Positions 1-8,200 of a stretch of DNA of 64,000 nucleotides are shown here, piece by piece. Position numbers and translations under genes: made by a program. The stretch is from Chthoniobacterales bacterium. GTDB lineage: Bacteria > Verrucomicrobiota > Verrucomicrobiia > Chthoniobacterales > Terrimicrobiaceae. The DNA is taken from positions 1 to 64,000 of the forward strand of contig JACSRU010000058.1 in the NCBI GenBank assembly GCA_014879575.1, written 5' to 3'. The notes beneath the pieces were generated by a model, which did no database searches, was not told where the DNA came from, and saw only the letters and a list, made by a program, of their open reading frames with translations. The first letter of the stretch is position 1, and each line of letters begins with the position of its first letter.

Positions 1-19
1 AGATGTGTATAAGAGACAG
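1..19 (+). other. Residual Nextera/Tn5 mosaic-end adapter
   Basis: The first 19 bases, AGATGTGTATAAGAGACAG, are identical to the Tn5 mosaic end used in Nextera tagmentation libraries. They abut a coding frame that is cut exactly here, so this is untrimmed adapter at a contig end and not native DNA. Confidence 0.97.
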
Positions 20-251
20 GTGGAGGTGTGGGTTCGGGAGTCGTTTCCGGAGTGGGCTCCGGAGTGGGCTCCGGTGATTCAGGTTCCCCGGCAGGGCCGG
101 TCGCCTGGGCAAAGGCACCGGGATCCATCCAGACCACCTCCCCTGCCGGTTTTTTAATCTCCCTTTTTGTGAACACGACAAAGGCGAGGAGTGCCAGCAG
201 ATGAACGATGGCAACCAGGATCAGATTCCGCCGGAATCTTGGATCACCCAT
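20..251 (-). CDS. TonB-family energy transducer, N-terminal part (cut by contig end)
   Basis: Reading leftwards from the ATG at 251, the product starts MGDPRFRRN, has one membrane segment at about residues 9-26, and then enters a Pro/Glu-rich stretch of PEPTPEP-type repeats. This short cytoplasmic start, single transmembrane helix and periplasmic proline-rich spacer is the architecture of TonB. The C-terminal domain that contacts outer-membrane receptors lies beyond the contig edge. The start is one base past the exbD stop, so it is the third gene of an exbB-exbD-tonB operon. The TonB assignment rests on context and architecture because the diagnostic domain is missing. Confidence 0.75.
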
Positions 252-252
252 T

Positions 253-684
253 TCAGGGATTGGTCGGAACCGGTTGCTCCGGGTGAGTCATGACACCCAC
301 CTTTGTGATGCCGATGCGCTGCAGGATATCCATCACGGAAACAAACTTTTGGACCGCGAGATCCCGGTCGGGGCGGACGACAACCGCCGTCGCGGGGTTT
401 GCCGCGTGGAGGGTTGCCAGTCGGGCTTCGAGATCCGTCGGAGTGACGATCTCGGCGTTCAATTTCATCACATCATTTTTATCAATCGAAATCGTGAGGA
501 CCTCGGACGGATCAACGGATTTTTTGGCGGTGGAACTCGTGGGGACAACCAGTTCAATGCTGTTCTCGATCAGTGGCGTCGTGATCATGAAGATGATCAG
601 CAAAACAAACGCCAGGTCGAGAAGCGGAGTGATGTTGATCTCCGTGAGCGTCTGCAGGTTCTGTCTCGAGGAATAGCGCCTCAT
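253..684 (-). CDS. exbD: ExbD biopolymer transport protein
   Basis: This 143-residue inner-membrane protein is the proton-channel subunit that, with ExbB, energises TonB. It has a short cytoplasmic start, the family segment NITPLLDLAFVLLI with the conserved membrane Asp at residue 23, and a periplasmic domain of about 100 residues ending in GVMTHPEQPVPTNP. The length is normal for ExbD/TolR. TolR is the main alternative, but the adjacent TonB-like gene favours ExbD. Three bases separate it from the upstream exbB stop. Confidence 0.92.
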   Translation of the reverse strand: MRRYSSRQNLQTLTEINITPLLDLAFVLLIIFMITTPLIENSIELVVPTSSTAKKSVDPSEVLTISIDKNDVMKLNAEIVTPTDLEARLATLHAANPATAVVVRPDRDLAVQKFVSVMDILQRIGITKVGVMTHPEQPVPTNP

Positions 685-687
685 AAA

Positions 688-1431
688 TCAGGAGAGGGAA
701 ACGCGGCGACCTTCGCGCGTCCCGTGCTCGACGTAGCGGTGTTCGATTTCGGAGGAAAGTTCGGCGGCAAAGTTGTCGGCCTGCACGACCATCGAGCGCA
801 CGCTGGTGACCAAAAAATTGTATCCAAACATGGCGGGGATCGCAACGAGGAGCCCGGTCACGGTTGTGATCAGCGCGCCCGAAACGCCCGGTGCCATGGC
901 CGCAAGATTGGCGGTTCCGGCCGAGGCGATACCGGAAAACGCATCCATCACCCCCCAGACGGTTCCCAGCAGTCCCAGGAAGGGCCCGCCGCTCACGGCC
1001 GTGGAGAGGATGATCATTTGGGACTCGAGTTTCAAGGCCGACTCGCCGACAGCGCGCTCCATGGCCGCCTGGACCGCACGCATCTGCGCCGGGCTGATTT
1101 TGTTTGCGGTGTCCAGGCGCGCGCGAAAGGTTTCATCCACCTCGCTGGATCCCAACATTTGGAAGCAAAGCTCCGCAGTGCCGGCGGCGTAGATGGCATA
1201 GAGCGGCGAGCCCTCGAAGCGCACCCCCTGCTCGTAGATTCGGAGCGGTGCACGATCCCGGTGGAACAGGGCGGAAAAGTGTGTGCTCTGTCTTTTTGCA
1301 AAATGCAGATACCGCAATTTCGTCACCATCACCGCCCAACTGAAGATGGATGCGAGAAACAGGGTGAGAAGCACAAGCTTCCCCTCCACGGTGCTCTCCT
1401 GAAAAGCGTAGATGAGTCCCGTGGCAATCAT
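688..1431 (-). CDS. exbB: ExbB/TolQ-family proton channel (MotA/TolQ/ExbB domain)
   Basis: The frame is open upstream to 1923, but the family-like protein begins at the ATG at 1431 (MIATGLIYAF), giving 247 residues. It has an N-terminal membrane helix (about 17-37), a cytoplasmic loop, and two C-terminal helices containing GGPFLGLLGTVWGVMDAF and SGALITTVTGLLVAIPAM, the conserved ExbB/TolQ core. It forms the pentameric channel around the ExbD dimer in the inner membrane. It is first in the minus-strand operon and diverges from the gene at 1549; the 117-bp gap should hold both promoters. Confidence 0.92.
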   Translation of the reverse strand: MIATGLIYAFQESTVEGKLVLLTLFLASIFSWAVMVTKLRYLHFAKRQSTHFSALFHRDRAPLRIYEQGVRFEGSPLYAIYAAGTAELCFQMLGSSEVDETFRARLDTANKISPAQMRAVQAAMERAVGESALKLESQMIILSTAVSGGPFLGLLGTVWGVMDAFSGIASAGTANLAAMAPGVSGALITTVTGLLVAIPAMFGYNFLVTSVRSMVVQADNFAAELSSEIEHRYVEHGTREGRRVSLS

Positions 1432-1548
1432 CTGTGTTCGATCAGTTGCCGTCCGGCTCCGGTATTCATAAAAGCCTACCGGACACCGGATGGTTGAAAA
1501 ATGCAAAACTTTTTGCCACCGCTGCCCATTGGAGGTAAGGAGAGGGGC

Positions 1549-2364
1549 ATGTTTCGCGCGATTCCCTGCCTTCTCCTCGCCGCCACGCTGCCCCTCCAGG
1601 CGCAGGATGGCCCGCCCCGGGATAATCCCTACGATGTCGTCGGCAAAATCTTCCAACCATTTTGGGGCGTGCTGTTGGCGGAGACAAAAAATCCGAACCG
1701 CGCGGCGACGCTGACGCTCGAGATGGCCGGGGTGTCCGGACGACTGCCGTCCGCGATGAAGGGAGCCTCCCTGAAGGCAGCCGTCCAGTTTCCCGACAAG
1801 GTCCGGCTCGAGGCGCCCGTGCTGGGCGAACAATTTGTCGTCTGTCGGAATGGAAACGAAGTCTGGGCCATGCCCGGCAGCAAGGTGGAGTATTTGATTT
1901 CCCAGTTTCAGGTGAAACCCCAAAAAAATCTCAAACTCACGACCCCGATCCTGCTCCCGGTTTCCGCCCAGCAGGCGGTTTTTCTCCCGGCTCTCTTCGC
2001 GATAAAAAACTCGAACGTTGCGGAGATGGATGCCCTGAACGGCGAGGACTGCCGGGTTCTCACGGCCAGATTGATGCCCGAGCTGGCCAAGACGACCAAG
2101 GCGGAGGATTTTGAGGGGAGGGTGTGGGTAGCGTCCGGCTATGCGCCGCGTCGGATCGAGGTCGCTCGCCGCGACTTTACTCTTGCGGTGGACATCAAAA
2201 ACCTGGCCTTTTTCCCGTCACTTCCGGCGTCCACCTGGCAACCGCCGGACGAGGCGACGGATATCTACCGCACGACACCGGAAATGCTCGAAGCCCTGCT
2301 CTACATAGTCATGAACTCTGTAAAGGCCAGCGAAGCGGATGCGCCCTGGCTGAAGGCAAGGTGA
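1549..2364 (+). CDS. Secreted LolA-like periplasmic protein
   Basis: The start at 1549 is preferred over the upstream in-frame ATG at 1501 because GGAGG precedes it and the product then opens with a clean signal peptide, MFRAIPCLLLAATLPLQAQ. The mature part is about 250 residues of beta-rich sequence with alternating charged and hydrophobic strands, resembling the lipoprotein-sorting (LolA/LppX-like) superfamily. No catalytic motif or lipobox is visible. It is divergent from exbB, so an envelope role is plausible. The family assignment is tentative. Confidence 0.6.
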   Translation: MFRAIPCLLLAATLPLQAQDGPPRDNPYDVVGKIFQPFWGVLLAETKNPNRAATLTLEMAGVSGRLPSAMKGASLKAAVQFPDKVRLEAPVLGEQFVVCRNGNEVWAMPGSKVEYLISQFQVKPQKNLKLTTPILLPVSAQQAVFLPALFAIKNSNVAEMDALNGEDCRVLTARLMPELAKTTKAEDFEGRVWVASGYAPRRIEVARRDFTLAVDIKNLAFFPSLPASTWQPPDEATDIYRTTPEMLEALLYIVMNSVKASEADAPWLKAR

Positions 2365-2394
2365 CGAGAGTTGTCAGAGCCGCGCGGAGGATCC

Positions 2395-3180
2395 TCAGCA
2401 ATCCCTTTGCCAGTCGGGCTTGTTGTCGCGCACCCAACGGTAGTAGTCGCGGCGTTTGAGCAGGGAGGCGGATTTCTCGTCCAGGTAGATTTTTGCGGTC
2501 GGATGCATTTGAAGAATCGAGGCCGGATTGTTGGCGCTGATCGGCCCCTCCACGGCCCCCGCCACGGCTTCGGCCTTGTTCTCACCGAAAGCGAGAAGCA
2601 AGACCGCCCGCGCTTCCATGATGGTCCCGATGCCCATCGTGATCACATGATGGGGGACATCGTTTTCCGAGTCGAAGAAATGGGCGTTGTCGGAGCGGGT
2701 GCGGGTGGTGAGCGTCTTGATGCGCGTGCGAGAGGCCAGCGAGGAGGTCGGCTCGTTGAATCCGACATGCCCGTCGCTGCCGATCCCGAGGATCTGCACA
2801 TCAATGCCCCCCGCATCCAGAATGCTCTTCTCGTAGGCGGCGCAATGAGCGGGAATATCCGACGCCAAACCGTCCGGGATGTGGATGCGGTCGGCGGGCA
2901 GATTGATCGCCGAAAACAAATTTTCCTGCATGAAGCGCCGATACGACGCCGGGTGGTCCGCGCCGAGTCCAACGTATTCGTCGAGGTTGAAGCTCGTGCA
3001 ACCAGAAAAATCGAGACCCTCCTCGCGGTGTCGGCGGATGATCTCGCGATAGAGCGGAACGGGCGTGCTGCCGGTCGCCAGGCCGAGAACGGCACCCGGA
3101 TTTTTTCGGATGCGTGCAGCGAGAAATCGCGCGGCCTCGCGGGACGCGGTGGCGGAATCAGGTGAGATGATGATTTCCAT
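2395..3180 (-). CDS. nagB: Glucosamine-6-phosphate deaminase NagB
   Basis: This enzyme converts glucosamine-6-phosphate to fructose-6-phosphate and ammonia. The 261 residues match NagB length. The phosphate loop LATGSTPVPLY is at about 34-44, NLDEY at 65-69 carries the general-base Asp67, and GIGSDGHVGFNEP at 132-144 carries the Asp-His-Glu triad (136, 138, 143). It is the last gene of a five-gene minus-strand operon, nine bases after the PIG-L deacetylase. In Bacteroidetes a NagB domain is found fused to such a deacetylase, so the adjacency is functionally meaningful. Confidence 0.95.
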   Translation of the reverse strand: MEIIISPDSATASREAARFLAARIRKNPGAVLGLATGSTPVPLYREIIRRHREEGLDFSGCTSFNLDEYVGLGADHPASYRRFMQENLFSAINLPADRIHIPDGLASDIPAHCAAYEKSILDAGGIDVQILGIGSDGHVGFNEPTSSLASRTRIKTLTTRTRSDNAHFFDSENDVPHHVITMGIGTIMEARAVLLLAFGENKAEAVAGAVEGPISANNPASILQMHPTAKIYLDEKSASLLKRRDYYRWVRDNKPDWQRDC

Positions 3181-3189
3181 GGGGGCGTG

Positions 3190-4044
3190 TTATCCGAGGC
3201 GTTTGGTGAGGCGGTCGCGAACGTCGCCCTCGAAGCGGCGAAGGAATCCGAGGACGTAATCCAGGATGTCGAGCGAAGGATCCGCAACGAGCGGGGCAAG
3301 GTTCATGGCGAAGGAAACGCTCTCGCACTCGTCCGTGGCGTGGGACTCGAGATAGGTCGCGTTTGCGCGCCTTCTCCCGAGGGTGGCGAGATCGTAGCGC
3401 TTGCCTCCGGCGATCTGGGAATCGAAAACCCCGTTCAGGGCCGCCGCCAAATTCTCGTGGGCACTGACATTTTGGATCACTTTTTCGTTGTCCAACATCC
3501 AGTCCAACCCCCGCCAGACCTCGCAACCGTAAACAGCCTTCGGCCTCTCGGCGGATGGCATTTCCCGCAACGCCTGGATCGTGGCGGCAAAGACGCCGAT
3601 GTGCGTGTCATGTTTATCCGCCGGGTTGTGGGTGTAAACCACTTCCGGGCGGGTGGCGCGCAGGATCTGCAGAAGATCATTTTTCAGCGAGGGATCCGAG
3701 GGGCTTTTGACCGCGCTGCTCGGGAAACCGAGCTGGATCATGACTCCGTAATTTCCGACGACGGCCGCCGCATCCTGTTCCTGGATGCGCGCCTCCTGCA
3801 TTTCCTTGTCGGTGAAATTCGCATAGTCGCCGCTGCGGGAGCTGCCGGCACCGTCCGTGCAGGTGACACCACCGAACCATTTCTCCCGGCTGCGGAAGCA
3901 CTCCAGGATTCCGTGAAAGGCCATGAACTCGAGGTCGTCCTGATGGGCGCCGACGCCAAGATGCGTGATGCGGGACAGGGGATCGGAGGACTGATCCGGG
4001 ACAAATATGCGGGCTTGGGAATTGTGAAGTTTCATGGATGGCAT
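3190..4044 (-). CDS. PIG-L/LmbE-family N-acetylglucosaminyl deacetylase
   Basis: This is a zinc-dependent de-N-acetylase of the COG2120 family, 284 residues. The metal and catalytic motif is AHQDDLEF at 33-40, a variant of AHPDDE, and a second metal-binding stretch HNPADKHDTH is at 139-148. By context it should remove the acetyl group from a GlcNAc derivative before NagB, taking the place of NagA, which is not seen here. The start could also be Met4. The stop of the upstream ROK gene is immediately adjacent. Substrate (GlcNAc-6-P or free GlcNAc) is inferred only. Confidence 0.87.
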   Translation of the reverse strand: MPSMKLHNSQARIFVPDQSSDPLSRITHLGVGAHQDDLEFMAFHGILECFRSREKWFGGVTCTDGAGSSRSGDYANFTDKEMQEARIQEQDAAAVVGNYGVMIQLGFPSSAVKSPSDPSLKNDLLQILRATRPEVVYTHNPADKHDTHIGVFAATIQALREMPSAERPKAVYGCEVWRGLDWMLDNEKVIQNVSAHENLAAALNGVFDSQIAGGKRYDLATLGRRRANATYLESHATDECESVSFAMNLAPLVADPSLDILDYVLGFLRRFEGDVRDRLTKRLG

Positions 4045-5415
4045 TTAGTGGATTTTTGGAAGGCTGGCGGCGGCGACGGCCTGGCCGTGGCGTTTGTCTT
4101 TTTCATCCGGCGTGCGAAGCTGGATGGCAAGTTCCGGGAATTCGTCCCGGAGCACGGCACCCGCCCTTTCGAGAATGATCCCGCCCCCCTCGCCGGAAGT
4201 CACCCGACCCAGGATGAGCAGGTTGCGAATGTCGTAAAAATCGGCATAGTGGGCAATCGCGTAGCCAAAGCAGACACCGATGGTCTCGTAGATCGCCCGG
4301 GCTCTGGAATCCCCTTCGGCCATGAGCCGCTGGACCTCCACGAGTTGCTCGGCAAACGCCATGTCCGATGGAAAGGTGAGTCCCGCAAGCGGTGCCAGCC
4401 GGGCCACGCCCTGTTGCGAGAAGTATTGAACTCCGCAGCCGGCATCTCCCGACCATTCGTCCACGGGTCCGTTGTCCCGGTAGTCCACCGGCGCGAAGGC
4501 CAGTTCGTTGAGCCAGGGGCGGATATGGCCCTCGGGATCTACGTATCCGGCCGCGAGACTTGTGCCGAGCGAGATCCCCAGCACGGCGTTGTCATTCATC
4601 GACATGGATCCCGCAAGGGCGGTCACCTCACCGTCGTTTACCACCTCGAAGGGAATTCCGCCCCACTCCTTCTGCAGATCAAAGAAAATCCGGCGCACCT
4701 GTTTTTCGAAATCCTCTTCGGAAACTCCGCGAAACAACGACGCGACGCGCACCTCGTTGTTCACGTAAACTCCGGCCGCACTGCCGCCGATGGCATCCAC
4801 CTTTGGGAGATGTTCCGCCGCCCGGCGCAGGGTTTCCTGGATTCCCTCGTAATGATATTGGGGGTTGCTTTGAAAATAGGGATCCCAACGGATTTCCTCG
4901 GAGAAGACGACTTTGCCGTCCAGGAGGGCGGCGCACTTCCGGTCGCTTCCGCCCAGGTCAAAGCCGATCCGGCACCCGTCGAGATTGCGTCCGAGCGGAA
5001 TCGAAAGTTCGCGGGCTTCCGGGAGATTCTCCCACTCACAAGCGGCCACTTCCATCGTCCGCCCATAGACCTTGCGTCCCATGAAATGGTAGTCAAACGC
5101 CCGTTGTCCGTCCGGCGAGTAAATGGCCTGGATCTGTGCGGCCAACTCCGGCGCCCCGGCGATGAGGATGCGGTATCCTCCGCGCTGCCAGAGAAGAAAT
5201 TTCAACAACCGCTCGACATACCGGACGTTCAGCGCGTTGTTTCCCGCCGCAGCCGAGAGCACCTTCGTGCGATAAACCGACACGGTGGCATCCCCGCGTT
5301 CGAGGCTGATGGCCAACGGGCGCGCATCCGGCGCCTGTGCCACCTTTGCGGCGTAATTTCTGTTCCAGAGAACGGCGGGGCGGAAATCGGGGTCAAGAGG
5401 TGGATGATGTTTCAT
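4045..5415 (-). CDS. ROK-family protein (sugar kinase/regulator type) with N-terminal extension
   Basis: The ATG at 5415 overlaps the upstream epimerase stop as ATGA, which fixes the start and gives 456 residues. The ROK ATPase core begins near residue 150 with IGFDLGG (DLGG at 153-156), followed by NDGEVTAL, which supplies the catalytic Asp, and a LGISLGTSLAAGYV phosphate loop. The usual ROK zinc motif CXCGXXGC is not intact; the corresponding stretch reads GDAGCGVQYF. The first 150 residues are not a helix-turn-helix, so kinase is more likely than repressor. Glucosamine or GlcNAc is the inferred substrate from the flanking genes. Confidence 0.82.
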   Translation of the reverse strand: MKHHPPLDPDFRPAVLWNRNYAAKVAQAPDARPLAISLERGDATVSVYRTKVLSAAAGNNALNVRYVERLLKFLLWQRGGYRILIAGAPELAAQIQAIYSPDGQRAFDYHFMGRKVYGRTMEVAACEWENLPEARELSIPLGRNLDGCRIGFDLGGSDRKCAALLDGKVVFSEEIRWDPYFQSNPQYHYEGIQETLRRAAEHLPKVDAIGGSAAGVYVNNEVRVASLFRGVSEEDFEKQVRRIFFDLQKEWGGIPFEVVNDGEVTALAGSMSMNDNAVLGISLGTSLAAGYVDPEGHIRPWLNELAFAPVDYRDNGPVDEWSGDAGCGVQYFSQQGVARLAPLAGLTFPSDMAFAEQLVEVQRLMAEGDSRARAIYETIGVCFGYAIAHYADFYDIRNLLILGRVTSGEGGGIILERAGAVLRDEFPELAIQLRTPDEKDKRHGQAVAAASLPKIH

Positions 5416-6335
5416 GGGTGAGGTGGTGGTGGTGTAAAGTTGATGAGTTCCCTGAGCCCGCCGGCCACGTCGTAAAGCGGATTCCATCCCGCCGCACGCA
5501 ACTTGGAAGCGTCCGATGTGGAATGGCGGATGTCGCCCGCACGAACCGGTTCATGGCGCACTTCGGATCGCGAGCCCGTCCGTGTGAGGATTTCCCGCAC
5601 CAACTCAGCGATCGTCATGGCCGTCCCGTATCCGGCGTTGAAGACGCCTTGAACCGACGGCGTCTCAGCTGCGAAGGCGAGGGCGCCGACGATGTCCTTC
5701 ACATAGATGAAGTCGCGCGTCTGTCCGCCGTCCCCATAGATCGTGATCGGCTCGTTGTTTTTGGCGCGGTGGAGAAAAATGGGAACCGCCGCCGCGTAGG
5801 CGCTCTTGGGATCTTGACGGGGGCCGAAAACATTGAAAAACCGAAGACAGGCGGTGGGGAGCCATCCTTCCCGCGCATAGAGCCCACAATAATACTCGCC
5901 GTCGAGTTTGGTGATGGCATACGGACTCCGGGGATCGGGCGCCTGGGTTTCCCCCTTTGGCTGGATGGGATTTTCCCCATAGACGGCGGCCGAGCTGGCG
6001 AAGCAAAGCTTCTTCACCCCCTGCTGGCGCGCGGACTCCAGGACGTTGAGCAGGCCATGCACGTTGATGTCCACGGTGTCTCCCGGCAGGGACATGGATT
6101 CCGGCACGCTGACCAATGCCGCCAGGTGGATCACGTAATCCACTCCGTCCATCAATTCCTCCACAAGGGCTTTGTCGAGGATGGAGCCCTGGACAAACCG
6201 GCACTTCAGGCCGTCGAGATTTTTCCGGTGCCCCGTGCGCAGGTCATCCAACACAACGACCTCCGCACGGTCCTGATACCGTTCGACAACGTGGCTGCCA
6301 ATAAATCCGCTGCCGCCTGTCACGAGGACTTTCAT
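5412..6335 (-). CDS. NAD-dependent UDP-sugar 4-epimerase (extended SDR)
   Basis: This 307-residue extended short-chain dehydrogenase has the NAD-binding GGSGFIGSH at 7-15, the SSAAVYG strand at 114-120 and catalytic Tyr139-x3-Lys143 (YAITK). These are features of UDP-glucose or UDP-N-acetylglucosamine 4-epimerases. With an upstream hexosamine 1-kinase it plausibly interconverts UDP-GalNAc and UDP-GlcNAc or UDP-Gal and UDP-Glc. It overlaps both neighbours by four bases, showing translational coupling. The sugar specificity cannot be read from sequence alone. Confidence 0.9.
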   Translation of the reverse strand: MKVLVTGGSGFIGSHVVERYQDRAEVVVLDDLRTGHRKNLDGLKCRFVQGSILDKALVEELMDGVDYVIHLAALVSVPESMSLPGDTVDINVHGLLNVLESARQQGVKKLCFASSAAVYGENPIQPKGETQAPDPRSPYAITKLDGEYYCGLYAREGWLPTACLRFFNVFGPRQDPKSAYAAAVPIFLHRAKNNEPITIYGDGGQTRDFIYVKDIVGALAFAAETPSVQGVFNAGYGTAMTIAELVREILTRTGSRSEVRHEPVRAGDIRHSTSDASKLRAAGWNPLYDVAGGLRELINFTPPPPHP

Positions 6336-7450
6336 TTGGTTGCCTCCCGGACAAACGCGTTCATGGCCTCCTCCTGTTCCTCAATGCTTTTCACCAGTGC
6401 CAGCTGTGTCCGGCAACGGTCGAGGTTGTGATTGGGCCGGTGGGTCTTGAAATAAACATCCCCCTCGAGATGATCGGTGAGAAATCGAATCCCGATTTCC
6501 AGGGCGATCAGCTTCCCGGAAAAGGCGAGATGATTTTTCTCCACCGCATTGAGAAATCCCCCCGCCGTGGAGAGGTAGCCCCGGACCAGTGCCTGGAACA
6601 TCGGCATTTGCATGCGAACCTTCGACAGGTCGGTCTCATCCTCCGCCGCCGGGCTTGTGGCTGTGCGCACCATGTCCCCGAAGTCGTAGAGCGCGAGACC
6701 GGGCATCACGGTATCGAGATCCACCACGCAAATCCCGGTCTCCGTCGAATCGTCAATCATGACGTTGTTGAGTTTTGTGTCGTTGTGGGTCACCCGCTCG
6801 GGAATTTTTCCCGCCGCCTGCAAGTCGAGCAGGATATCCACGAGCGATTCCCGCCCGCGAATAAAATCCCACTCCGCCGTCACGGATGCCAGCCGTCCCT
6901 TTGGGTCGGCCGCCACCACTTCCCGCAGACGCTCAAACCGGCGGCGCGTGTTGTGGAAGTCCGGAATGGTTTCGTGGAGCCGCGGTCCCTCCAGCCCGGC
7001 CACAAGATTTTGAAATTCTCCAAACGCCCGGGCCGCCTCATAGGCCTGATTCGTATTCTGGATAATGTCATACGTCCGGGCTCCCTCGATGAAAGGATAG
7101 CATCTCCAGTAGCCACCCTCCTTGTCCCTGTAGAACGGCCTGCCATCCGTGGCCAGAACGACGCACAGCGCGCGCCGCGAGATGTCGGGAACTCCCGCCG
7201 CCTCCAACCGGGCCCGCGCCTCGTTCGTCACCCGGAGAATGTTCTCCATCAGGGCTTCCGGATTCTTGAAAATCCGGTGGTTGATCCTTTGAAAAATGTA
7301 GCGCACGCGGGTGCCGGACTGGCTAAAGGCAGCGGCCAGCGTGTCGTTGATGTGTCCGTTGCCGTAGGGGGCACTCTCCAACAGGGATCCGTGGATTTGA
7401 AAATTGTGACAAACGTCGGTGAGATCTGCGTTCATGTGGAGGGCTTTCAT
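6332..7450 (-). CDS. N-acetylhexosamine 1-kinase-like phosphotransferase (APH fold)
   Basis: This 372-residue protein has an aminoglycoside-phosphotransferase fold. The catalytic loop is THNDTKLNNV at 221-230 and the metal-binding DLDT is at 244-247, the form seen in bifidobacterial NahK, which phosphorylates GlcNAc and GalNAc at C1. YGNGHINDT at 29-37 fits the nucleotide-binding glycine loop. It is the first gene of the amino-sugar operon, so the promoter should lie in 7451-7654. Met6 is an alternative start. Substrate is inferred from family and operon. Confidence 0.82.
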   Translation of the reverse strand: MKALHMNADLTDVCHNFQIHGSLLESAPYGNGHINDTLAAAFSQSGTRVRYIFQRINHRIFKNPEALMENILRVTNEARARLEAAGVPDISRRALCVVLATDGRPFYRDKEGGYWRCYPFIEGARTYDIIQNTNQAYEAARAFGEFQNLVAGLEGPRLHETIPDFHNTRRRFERLREVVAADPKGRLASVTAEWDFIRGRESLVDILLDLQAAGKIPERVTHNDTKLNNVMIDDSTETGICVVDLDTVMPGLALYDFGDMVRTATSPAAEDETDLSKVRMQMPMFQALVRGYLSTAGGFLNAVEKNHLAFSGKLIALEIGIRFLTDHLEGDVYFKTHRPNHNLDRCRTQLALVKSIEEQEEAMNAFVREATK

Positions 7451-7530
7451 CAGGAACGGGAATCAACGACAGCGGAGAAAATCGGAATTTTCGGATTCAT
7501 GGAGCGAATTACACCGCGATCGGCACAATC

Positions 7531-7556
7531 TGCAAATAACATTTTTATTGCAAATA
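7531..7556. promoter_or_regulatory. AT-rich direct repeat upstream of the amino-sugar operon
   Basis: TGCAAATA occurs at 7531-7538 and again at 7549-7556, 18 bp start to start, in an AT-rich island of otherwise GC-rich DNA about 80 bp upstream of the first gene of the minus-strand amino-sugar operon. Paired direct repeats in this position look like a regulator site. No convincing -35/-10 pair could be fixed. Confidence 0.4.
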
Positions 7557-7654
7557 GAACTCCGCCCCGGCTCCGTGCGGTGTCCTCCGGTGCCCGGGGG
7601 AGTGCGTGCCGAACAGGGGGTTCACCGGATCCCCTCTCTTCATCGGGCGGCACC

Positions 7655-8200
7655 CTATTCCAGTGCCCGGCGCACCTGCCACTCGTTGAGAAGAAGATGC
7701 GGCTGGTTGGGATAGGAGGGCTGCAGGAAGAACACGAAGGGTTCGTCGCCGGGCTGCCAGCCGACAATCCCGCCATCCTTTCCCGGAAGGAAAAAGGAGG
7801 TTGGGGAGGATGCGCTTTTTGGCGGCTTTGCGGCCTTGGATGTTTTGGCGGAGGAGGCCGGACGGTCCGGCTTCTCCGATATCCACCGGTCGGCGGGTGC
7901 GTTGAGCGCCAGAATTGAGGAAATCTCGGCGGGAGAGAATCCGGTGAGGGGGCCCTTTGTGCGGGTGACCGCCAGATACCGTGCAATGTCATCAAAAAAT
8001 CCGACGATGATTTCGTTGCCGGATTGGGAATAGGCGTAGGCTTTTTCGCCCTGCGCCGTCATCCCCAGGAGTGCCCTCGCCATGACGGGCTTTCCAAGCA
8101 GGGCGTCCACCGCCTGCTTGTTGGACCCCAACACGGCGGGAGAGCCGGACGGAGCGGGGGCTCCGTCCGTTTCCAACTTTTTAGTAGGCGGCTTGGGCAC
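7655..8200 (-). CDS. Hypothetical protein downstream of ilvC
   Basis: This 181-residue frame overlaps the 3' end of ilvC by 20 bases on the same strand. It has a Lys/Pro/Ser-rich N-terminus, a compact central part around [25 protein letters not shown], a low-complexity Ser/Lys linker near 110-135 and a structured C-terminus ending [13 protein letters not shown]. No signal peptide or membrane segment is evident. I do not recognise a family. The sensible amino-acid make-up and operon position suggest a real gene. Confidence 0.55.
   Translation of the reverse strand: MPKPPTKKLETDGAPAPSGSPAVLGSNKQAVDALLGKPVMARALLGMTAQGEKAYAYSQSGNEIIVGFFDDIARYLAVTRTKGPLTGFSPAEISSILALNAPADRWISEKPDRPASSAKTSKAAKPPKSASSPTSFFLPGKDGGIVGWQPGDEPFVFFLQPSYPNQPHLLLNEWQVRRALE

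Noticed and set aside
688-1923. 411-residue version of ExbB
   Set aside because: The first 164 residues are antisense to the LolA-like gene and unlike any ExbB; the family match starts at 1431.
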